Positions 58,277 through 64,000 of a DNA stretch of 64,000 bases are shown here, piece after piece; position 1 is the stretch's first letter; each line of letters opens with the position of its first letter. The notes under the pieces were generated by a model, which was not told the origin of the DNA, did not search any database, and worked only from the letters and a program-made list of their open reading frames with translations. Source of the stretch: Malikia spinosa (GTDB taxonomy: Bacteria; Pseudomonadota; Gammaproteobacteria; Burkholderiales; Burkholderiaceae_C); NCBI RefSeq assembly GCF_002980625.1, contig NZ_PVLR01000007.1:1-64000 (forward strand), written 5' to 3'. The position numbers and the translations under genes were made by a program.

Positions 58277-59173
58277 TCAGGGGTTGGCGATGCCGGACGC
58301 CACATGGCCGGACGGCACATGCCGCGCGGCCGATTCGATATGGCCGGTCTGGTCGTCGAAGAAGAAATCGGGCTCGAACTCGCGCAGGAATTCGCCCTTG
58401 GGCAGTCCGCCCAGGAACATCGCCTCGTCGATCGCGATGTCCCAGTCCATCAGGGTGCGGATCGCGCGCTCATGCGCCGGCGCACTGCGCGCCGTCACCA
58501 GCGCGGTACGCAGTTGCATGCCGGCGCTGGCTGCGCTCTGCAGCTTTTGCAAGGCTTCGAGCAGCGGCTTGAACGGGCCGCCCGGCAGCGGCTGCCCGGC
58601 CCGGTCGACCTCGTGCTGCTGGAAGGCGCCCAGGCCCTGGGCCTGGTAGATGCGCTCGGCCTCGTCCGAGAACAGCACCGCGTCGCCGTCGAAGGCAATC
58701 CTGACCTCGTGCGGATGCGCGTCGCTGGCGCGCACCGATTGCGGGTAGACCTGGGCTGCCGGCACGCCAGCGGCGAGCGCGGCGCGCACATCGCTCAGGT
58801 GGGTCGACAGGAACAGGTGGGCGCGCAGCGGGCGCAGATAGCGCCAGGGCGACTGGCCGCGCGTGAACACGCCGCGCTCGATGCCCAGGCCGTAATGCTG
58901 GGCCGAGCGGAACACGCGCAGCCCCGACACCGGGTCGTTGCGCGACAGGATCACGACCTCGACCCGTGGCTGTCCGGGCGAATTGAAGCTCAGCAGCTTG
59001 CGTACCAGCGAGAACGCGACGCCCGGGGGTGCCGGCTGCTCCAGGCGTGCCAGCTGCAGTTGCATGTAGGCGCTGTCGTCGCCCTGCTCGAACACCAGGT
59101 TCTCCTGCTCGAAGTCGAACAGGGCCCGCGACGAGATCGCAACGACGAGCTGGCCTTCGAGGGTGGCGGGCAT
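58277..59173 (-). CDS. Cytosolic 5'-nucleotidase, PF06189 family
   Basis: 298 residues. The protein starts LVVAISSRALFDFEQENLVFEQ and has VVILSRNDPVSGLRVFRSAQHYGL, AHLFLSTHLSDV and IAFDGDAVLFSDEAERIY. These are the HAD-like aspartate motifs of this 5'-nucleotidase family, related to mammalian cytosolic 5'-nucleotidase I. It dephosphorylates nucleoside 5'-monophosphates in the cytoplasm. It is followed 7 bases later by the ABC transporter gene, so they may be co-transcribed, but no functional link is known. Confidence 0.88.
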   Translation of the reverse strand: MPATLEGQLVVAISSRALFDFEQENLVFEQGDDSAYMQLQLARLEQPAPPGVAFSLVRKLLSFNSPGQPRVEVVILSRNDPVSGLRVFRSAQHYGLGIERGVFTRGQSPWRYLRPLRAHLFLSTHLSDVRAALAAGVPAAQVYPQSVRASDAHPHEVRIAFDGDAVLFSDEAERIYQAQGLGAFQQHEVDRAGQPLPGGPFKPLLEALQKLQSAASAGMQLRTALVTARSAPAHERAIRTLMDWDIAIDEAMFLGGLPKGEFLREFEPDFFFDDQTGHIESAARHVPSGHVASGIANP

Positions 59174-59218
59174 CTGGGCTCCTTCAGGGGCGGTTGGCGT
59201 TGTCGGCTCGATGGCGCT

Positions 59219-60445
59219 TCACTTGACCAGCTGGTTGAGCTGGATGATGGGCAGCAGCACCGCGAGCACGATCAGCATCACCACCAGGCCCATCACGACG
59301 ATCAGCAGCGGCTCGAGCAGGGTGGCCAGGCGCAGCGCGCGGCGCTGGACCTCGGCGCTGAGCTGGCCGGCGGCGCGCTCGAGCATGGCCGGCAGCTGGC
59401 CGGTCTGCTCGCCCAGGCGCGCAAACATCGAGATCAGGCCCGGAAAGCGCTTCTTCGAGGCCAGCGCGCCGGCCAGCGGCGCCCCTTCACGCACCAGTAC
59501 CAGCGCATCGAGCGCGTCGGCGCGCAGCGCGCGGTTGTTCAGCGTCTCGGCAGCGGTCTGCAGCGCGCGCAGGATCGGCACGCCAGCGCCAGCCAGCATC
59601 GCGAGCGTGGCCGCGAAGCGCGCCGCGTTGTAGCCGCGCGCGATCCGGCCCACCAGCGGCAGCTTGAGCCAGGTCGCATCCATGCGCTCGCGCAGGGCGT
59701 CGTTGCGCCGCGCCTGCACCAGCGCGGCGCCGCCAGCAGCCAGCAGCAGCGCCAGCAGCCAGCCCCATTGCCGCACCAGATTGCTCAGGCCCAGCATGAT
59801 CACGGTCAGCATCGGCAGCGCGCGCTTGCTGCCGGCGAACACGGTGGCGACCTGGGGCACGACATAGCTCATCAGGAACACCACGATCACGATCGCGAAC
59901 AGCGTCACGATCGCGGGGTAGAGCGCAGCCGAGATCAGCTTGTTGCGCAGCGCCTCGCGCTCCTCGAGGTCGGTTGCCAGCCGGTCGAGCACGGCGCCGA
60001 GCTGGCCGCTCTGTTCGCCGGCCGCGACCACCGCGCGGTAGCTGGCGTCGAACTCGCGCGGATGTTGGGCCAGAGCGCGCGCGAAGCTCGAGCCGGCGTT
60101 GACCTCGGCGCGCAGGCTGGCGACCAGGCGCTGCTGTTCCGGCCGGTCGGCCTCGTCGGCCAATGCCGCCAGCGCGCGCTCGAGCTGCAGGCCCGAACTC
60201 ACCAGGCCCGCGAGCTGGCTGGTCCAGACCGACAGCGTGTTGGCGTTGAAGGTGCGCGAGCGCCAGAGCTGGCGGTTCCAGCCGGTGGCAGGCTCCTCCT
60301 CGCTGGCCATGGCCGGCGCGATCTCGAGCGGAATCAGTCCGCGCTGGCGCAGCAGGCCGCGCGCGGCGCGCGCGGTATCGGCTTCGAGCAGGCCTTGCTG
60401 GTTGCGGCCGTCGGCGTCCAGCGCCTCGTAGCGGTAGGCGGGCAT
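59219..60445 (-). CDS. Type II secretion/type IV pilus inner-membrane platform protein (GspF family)
   Basis: 408 residues. The N-terminal MPAYRYEALDADGRNQQGLL is the GspF signature. Two T2SSF domains (about 70-195 and 270-395) each lead into membrane helices, and the C-terminus ends LAVLLPIIQLNQLVK. It forms the inner-membrane platform of a type II secretion system. No other gsp or pil gene is in the window, so it is an orphan or its partners are encoded elsewhere, which occurs in some betaproteobacteria. It follows the luciferase-like gene by 12 bases. Confidence 0.92.
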   Translation of the reverse strand: MPAYRYEALDADGRNQQGLLEADTARAARGLLRQRGLIPLEIAPAMASEEEPATGWNRQLWRSRTFNANTLSVWTSQLAGLVSSGLQLERALAALADEADRPEQQRLVASLRAEVNAGSSFARALAQHPREFDASYRAVVAAGEQSGQLGAVLDRLATDLEEREALRNKLISAALYPAIVTLFAIVIVVFLMSYVVPQVATVFAGSKRALPMLTVIMLGLSNLVRQWGWLLALLLAAGGAALVQARRNDALRERMDATWLKLPLVGRIARGYNAARFAATLAMLAGAGVPILRALQTAAETLNNRALRADALDALVLVREGAPLAGALASKKRFPGLISMFARLGEQTGQLPAMLERAAGQLSAEVQRRALRLATLLEPLLIVVMGLVVMLIVLAVLLPIIQLNQLVK

Positions 60446-60457
60446 CGGGACTCGCTC

Positions 60458-61489
60458 TCAGCTGGCCAGGGCCGGTTGCGGGAAGGCGTCGGCCAGTGCC
60501 TGCGCCGCGATGTCGAGCGCGCGCAGCCGCAGCGCCGGATCATGGATGTCGCAGACCAGCATCAGCTCGTCGGCGCCGGTCAGCTCGACCAGCCGCAACA
60601 AGCCCTCGCGCACGACGGCGGGGCCGCCGATCACGCCGGCCGCCAGGAAGTCGAGGATGGCGGCACGGTGCTGCGCCGGCAGCTGCTCCATGAAGCCCGC
60701 GACCGGCGGCGGCAGCAGGCCGCGCTGGCCGCTCAGGATGCCGAGCACGCGCTGGTACTGGCTGCTGGCCAGGTATTCGGCTTCCTCGTCGGTCGGTGCC
60801 GCTGCCAGCGGTACGCCGATCATCACGTAGGGCCGGTCGAGCTGGGCCGAGGGCCGGAAGTTCTGCCGGTACAGCTCGACCGCCTGCAGCAGCAGGCGCG
60901 GTGCGAAATGCGAGGCGAAGGCATAGGGCAGGCCGCGCTCGGCCGCCAGCCGGGCCGAATACAAGCTCGAACCCAGCAGCCAGATCGGCACCTCGGTGCC
61001 TGCGCCGGGCAGGGCGACCAGGCGCTGGCCGGGCTGGGCCGGCGCGAGCAGGCGCTGCAGCTCGGCCACATCGGCCGGGAAATCGTCCTCCGACTCGACC
61101 CGGTCGCGCCGCAGCGCGCGCATCGTCAGGCCGTCGGTGCCGGGCGCGCGGCCCAGCCCGAGGTCGATCCGGCCCGGATAGAGCTCGGCCAGCGTGCCGA
61201 AGGCCTCGGCCACCACCAGCGGCGCGTGGTTGGGCAGCATGATGCCGCCCGATCCGACCCGGATGCGCTCGGTCGCGCCCGCGATATGGCCGACCAGCAC
61301 CGCGGTGGCTGAGCTCGCGACGCCGGGGATGTTGTGGTGCTCGGCCAGCCAGTAGCGCACGAAGCCCAGGCTTTCGGCGTGCTGGGCGGTGCGGCGTGCG
61401 AGCGCCAGCGCATCGGCGACGCTGCTGCCCTGGCGCACGGCGACCAGGTCGAGCATGGACAGACGGGGAGAGGGCAAGGTGGTGGACAT
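60458..61489 (-). CDS. LLM-class flavin-dependent oxidoreductase (luciferase-like, TIGR03558 type)
   Basis: 343 residues with a TIM-barrel luciferase-like fold. Motifs are [37 protein letters not shown] and [14 protein letters not shown], all typical of the MsnO8/TIGR03558 subgroup of FMN-dependent monooxygenases. No flavin reductase is adjacent, and the substrate is unknown. ATG at 61489 ([15 protein letters not shown]) is chosen because the barrel begins directly after it; the longer open frame crosses the promoter region. A TACAAT hexamer lies 6 bases before the ATG. Divergent from the regulator gene. Confidence 0.9.
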   Translation of the reverse strand: MSTTLPSPRLSMLDLVAVRQGSSVADALALARRTAQHAESLGFVRYWLAEHHNIPGVASSATAVLVGHIAGATERIRVGSGGIMLPNHAPLVVAEAFGTLAELYPGRIDLGLGRAPGTDGLTMRALRRDRVESEDDFPADVAELQRLLAPAQPGQRLVALPGAGTEVPIWLLGSSLYSARLAAERGLPYAFASHFAPRLLLQAVELYRQNFRPSAQLDRPYVMIGVPLAAAPTDEEAEYLASSQYQRVLGILSGQRGLLPPPVAGFMEQLPAQHRAAILDFLAAGVIGGPAVVREGLLRLVELTGADELMLVCDIHDPALRLRALDIAAQALADAFPQPALAS

Positions 61490-61511
61490 GCGGGCATTGT
61501 AGGGACAGGAT

Positions 61512-61540
61512 TTGTCACTAGAATTTCTGGCAAAACTAAT
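61512..61540 (+). promoter_or_regulatory. Putative promoter of the winged-helix regulator gene
   Basis: TTGTCA (61512-61517, 5 of 6 bases) and ACTAAT (61535-61540, 4 of 6) with a 17-base spacer, in the A/T-richer divergent gap. It would start transcription near 61547, some 58 bases before the regulator ATG. Confidence 0.4.
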
Positions 61541-61604
61541 GAATGGAAGTCGGTCGGCGCTGGGTGGGTCGGTCCCGTCCGGTCTGGCGGACTCAGGGAG
61601 GACC

Positions 61605-63014
61605 ATGTCAGTTCCAGACCAAGCGGTGGCGCCAGCAGAGCTGGCGACCGAAGCCTGTCAAGCCATCGATGCCATTCTGGGCGCGGCATGCGGCTTCGAG
61701 CGACTAGAGGCCTGGCGCCAGGTGCTGCTCGACGGCCTGGAGGCCAGGCTGGCGCCGCCGCGCAGGGCGGCACTGCTGCAGCGCCTCGGCATCATTGCCC
61801 TGCTGCGTGACGGCGACCTGATGGCAGCCGGCCAGCATTTCGCGCAGGCGATCGAGCGGCTCGATCCAGCCGACCCCAACGAGCTGTTGTTGCGCGCCCA
61901 GGTCGGCCTCGTCGACTGCCTGGCCGGTCGGCTGGTGCGCGCCGATGTGCAGCTCACCGATGCCGAACTCGCCAGCCGTGAGCCCGGCCTCTCTGCCTCG
62001 ACCCGTGGCTGGCTCGCGATCGCACTGGCCTTGAACCGGCTGCTCCGGGGTGACGCCGCCGCGGCGCTCGAGCTCCTGGCGGGCGCCGAGGTCGCCATCC
62101 CGGACCAGGGGCCGGCCGACCTGCTGCGACTCGAGCTGGCCCTGTACGCCGCCGCGCTGCTGGGGCGGCGCGATCAGGTCACGGCGCTTTCGGGCCGCCT
62201 TGCGCTGGCGCTGATTCCCCGGCGACTGACCCTGCTCGAGGCCGGCCGGCATTTCGTGCTCGGGGTCGCGGCCCTCAGGCAGGGCGAGGCCCTGCGCGCG
62301 CTGGTGCACGCCGAGGAAGGCGCCAGCGCCGGCACCCGTGCCGGGGGGCGGCTGGCGCTGCTGCTGACGGGTCTGCTGCGGGCCCAGGCCCTGGCCGAGC
62401 TGCAGCGGCTCGACGAGGCCCGGCAGCTGCTGCTGCAGCTCGGTCCGGACTGGAGCGGCCTCGGCCTGAACCATCTGGCGGCCATGGGCCGGCTCGAGCT
62501 GGCCCGGCTGGAGGCGAACGCCGGCGAGCAAGACCGCGCGCGTCAGTCGCTGGTGGCCGCACGCGCCTTGCTGCCCGCTGGCGAACCCCTGCCATCGCTG
62601 CACCGCGGGCCGGACTGGTTGCATCAACTCGAGTGCCGGCTCGACGGCAGCCCGGCACCGACATCGAGCGCCCAGGCCCATGTGCGCATCCACACCCTGG
62701 GCGAGTTCGTCGTCGAGATCAGGGGCCGACGCCTCTATGACCGCGACTGGAAGGGCCAGCGCACCAAGTCGCTGCTGCTGGCGCTGATCGGCGAAGGCGG
62801 CTACAAGGTGCCGGCCGAGCGCCTGTCCGACCTGCTCTGGCCCGATTCCGACGGCGATCAGGCGGCGCAGAACCTCAAGGTAGCGCTGCACCGCCTGCGC
62901 CGCCTCGGCTGCGCGCCCGACGAGGCCCCGGTCAACTGGATTCATGTCAAGCACGGGCATGTCAGCCTCGCGCGCAGCCTGTGCTGGGTCGATGCCCATG
63001 CCGGCTGTAACTGA
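61605..63014 (+). CDS. Helical-repeat protein with C-terminal SARP/OmpR-like winged helix
   Basis: 469 residues. Residues about 15-355 are Ala/Leu-rich helical pairs resembling degenerate TPR repeats. Residues about 365-455 carry [15 protein letters not shown], then [20 protein letters not shown] and [20 protein letters not shown], closing with LHRLRRLG. That is the trans_reg_C-type winged helix of SARP and related activators. In SARPs the winged helix is N-terminal and followed by a BTAD domain; here it is C-terminal and BTAD is absent. It is probably a DNA-binding regulator. ATG 61605 follows AGGGAGG. It points towards the papain-like protease gene 171 bases downstream. Confidence 0.8.
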   Translation: MSVPDQAVAPAELATEACQAIDAILGAACGFERLEAWRQVLLDGLEARLAPPRRAALLQRLGIIALLRDGDLMAAGQHFAQAIERLDPADPNELLLRAQVGLVDCLAGRLVRADVQLTDAELASREPGLSASTRGWLAIALALNRLLRGDAAAALELLAGAEVAIPDQGPADLLRLELALYAAALLGRRDQVTALSGRLALALIPRRLTLLEAGRHFVLGVAALRQGEALRALVHAEEGASAGTRAGGRLALLLTGLLRAQALAELQRLDEARQLLLQLGPDWSGLGLNHLAAMGRLELARLEANAGEQDRARQSLVAARALLPAGEPLPSLHRGPDWLHQLECRLDGSPAPTSSAQAHVRIHTLGEFVVEIRGRRLYDRDWKGQRTKSLLLALIGEGGYKVPAERLSDLLWPDSDGDQAAQNLKVALHRLRRLGCAPDEAPVNWIHVKHGHVSLARSLCWVDAHAGCN

Positions 63015-63185
63015 TTTGAAACCCCGGCGCGGGGATGCTGTTGCCATCGTCCGGGTGCCGGTCGATGCCGTCTTTCTGAGCGGATCTTGCGGCATGCGGG
63101 CGAACAGGAGCCAGGCGCCCGCGCGTGGCAGATTGGCTGGCGCTGCAGCAGCAGCCCAAGCCTTGATTCACAGGGAGATCGACAA

Positions 63186-64000
63186 ATGACGGAAAGCCTC
63201 AAGACCATACAGAACGCGATTGCCAAGGAGGGCCTGGACTGGCAGGCCGCTGCTACCAGCGTGTCGCAGCTGAGCGCCGAACAGCAAAAGGACATGCTGG
63301 GTCTGCGCGTCGACAAGGCCGAGCTCGATGCGACCGAAAAGGCGATCAAGGCCGCCTCCGCGCTCAGCGCGCTGCAGACCGAGGCCGGCTTCCCGCTCGC
63401 GATCGACTGGCGCAACAACGGTGGCAACTGGACCACGCCGATCAAGAACCAGGGCGGCTGCGGCTCCTGCGTTGCGCATGGCACGCTGGCGACGATCGAG
63501 GCGCGCGCCAGCATCGTCTGCAAGAACCCCAATCTCGACCTTGACCTGTCCGAGTCGCACCTGTTCTTCTGCGGCTGCGGCAATTGCTGCGGCAACGGCT
63601 GGAACTTCGCCCCCGCGCTCGAGTTCTGCAAGAACACCGGCGTTGCCAAGGAAGCCGATTTTCCCTATGTCGACAGCAACCAGCCCTGCAAGCCGGGCGT
63701 CGTGCCGATGTTCAAGATCGACGGCTGGAGCCAGGTGCTCGCGCTGGCCGACCGCAAGAACCTGCTGGCCGCGCGTGGCCCGATGGTCGCCGGCATGGCG
63801 GTCTACCAGGACTTCTTCAGCTACTCGGGCGGCGTCTACAAGCATGTCAGCGGCAGCCTGGCGGGCTACCACGCGATCTCGGTGGTCGGCTACAACGAGG
63901 CCGGCAAGTACTGGATCTGCAAGAACAGCTGGGGCACCAACTGGGGCGAGCTCGGCCCCGACGGCCAGCGCGGCTGGTTCCGCATCGCCTATGGCGACAG
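63186..64000 (+). CDS. Papain-like cysteine peptidase (family C1), 3' end beyond window
   Basis: At least 271 residues, with the stop outside the window. The catalytic set is visible: oxyanion Q89 and nucleophile C95 in NQGGCGSCVAHGT, H229 in GYHAISVVGYN, and N247 in CKNSWGTNWGE. The usual Trp after the active Cys is Val. Many extra cysteines (FFCGCGNCCGNGW) suggest disulfides or metal binding. No signal peptide: the first 70 residues (TESLKTIQNAIAKEGLDWQA) look like a short helical pro-region or leader. Papain-like enzymes are uncommon in proteobacteria. It lies downstream of a SARP-type regulator in the same direction. An AGGGAG site precedes ATG 63186. Confidence 0.9.
   Translation, partial: MTESLKTIQNAIAKEGLDWQAAATSVSQLSAEQQKDMLGLRVDKAELDATEKAIKAASALSALQTEAGFPLAIDWRNNGGNWTTPIKNQGGCGSCVAHGTLATIEARASIVCKNPNLDLDLSESHLFFCGCGNCCGNGWNFAPALEFCKNTGVAKEADFPYVDSNQPCKPGVVPMFKIDGWSQVLALADRKNLLAARGPMVAGMAVYQDFFSYSGGVYKHVSGSLAGYHAISVVGYNEAGKYWICKNSWGTNWGELGPDGQRGWFRIAYGD

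Noticed and set aside
58253-61312. 1019-codon plus-strand open frame opposite the nucleotidase, GspF and monooxygenase genes
   Set aside because: It crosses three recognisable genes on the other strand, shows no domain, and has biased composition. It is a by-product of high GC content.
63015-63185. Small gene between the winged-helix regulator and the protease
   Set aside because: A short frame crosses this gap but has no ribosome-binding site or recognisable motif, and it overlaps the regulator end. The gap is treated as leader and promoter sequence.

Overview
The window is 64 kb of GC-rich DNA, densely packed with genes and short intergenic gaps. The gene content points to a betaproteobacterium of the order Burkholderiales. 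Indicators are the hemA-prfA-prmC run, the giant FAD/Fe-S oxidoreductase with a DUF3683-type N-terminus, and the HIT-DUF971-ubiE-Tim44-ubiJ-ubiB-FmdB-DUF502-aspS order. This arrangement is familiar to me from Comamonadaceae and Sphaerotilus/Leptothrix-like genomes. The species cannot be named from the sequence alone. No rRNA or tRNA gene, insertion sequence, prophage or CRISPR array was recognised.

Layout. 1-180: a short non-coding repeat array. 0.2-7.7 kb (minus): hemA, prfA, prmC, a cytoplasmic hybrid histidine kinase, then grxD and a pterin dehydratase behind a terminator. 7.7-20.6 kb (plus): core metabolism, meaning the FAD/Fe-S oxidoreductase, ubiquinone biosynthesis (ubiE, ubiJ, ubiB), aspS and a DUF883/YqjE/YqjK-like membrane trio. 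20.6-25.1 kb: a solute-binding lipoprotein divergent, by only 18 bp, from a membrane hybrid histidine kinase, probably a receptor-kinase pair. 25.2-29.8 kb: queC, then a divergent pair of phosphate-scavenging lipoproteins (UshA-like nucleotidase and PhoD-like phosphatase).

29.9-41.6 kb is an arsenic/metal island. In order it holds an ArsJ-associated GAPDH, arsJ, arsR, a thioredoxin-type arsC, acr3, an ArsC-ArsH fusion, a P2-type ATPase, a DUF318 permease and a small thioredoxin. Convergent to these are a DUF2703 Cys-rich protein and a His-rich CDF metal exporter whose His tract is encoded by 12 perfect hexanucleotide repeats. An ArsR-type palindrome precedes the first gene.

41.7-56.4 kb is accessory. 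It starts with a periplasmic-sensor diguanylate cyclase. Then comes a run that I do not recognise as any characterised system: lipoprotein, DUF3604, MFS-spermidine-synthase fusion, degenerate PpiC/SurA-like protein, HupE/UreJ protein, TIGR02466-type oxygenase and a PCu(A)C-like protein lacking most copper ligands. It converges on a zinc-type ABC cluster (DUF2796, LolD-like ATPase, FtsX-like permease, DUF3299). That cluster is divergent from two more HupE/UreJ proteins across a perfect inverted repeat. This 43-56 kb block is the best candidate for an undescribed system, probably for metal handling at the cell envelope.

56.5-64 kb: an SbmA/BacA-type ABC transporter, a PF06189 5'-nucleotidase, an orphan gspF and a luciferase-like monooxygenase (minus). 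On the plus strand follow a helical-repeat regulator with a C-terminal SARP-type winged helix and a papain-like cysteine protease that runs off the window edge.

Family assignments were made by reading motifs, not by database search. Domain boundaries are approximate.
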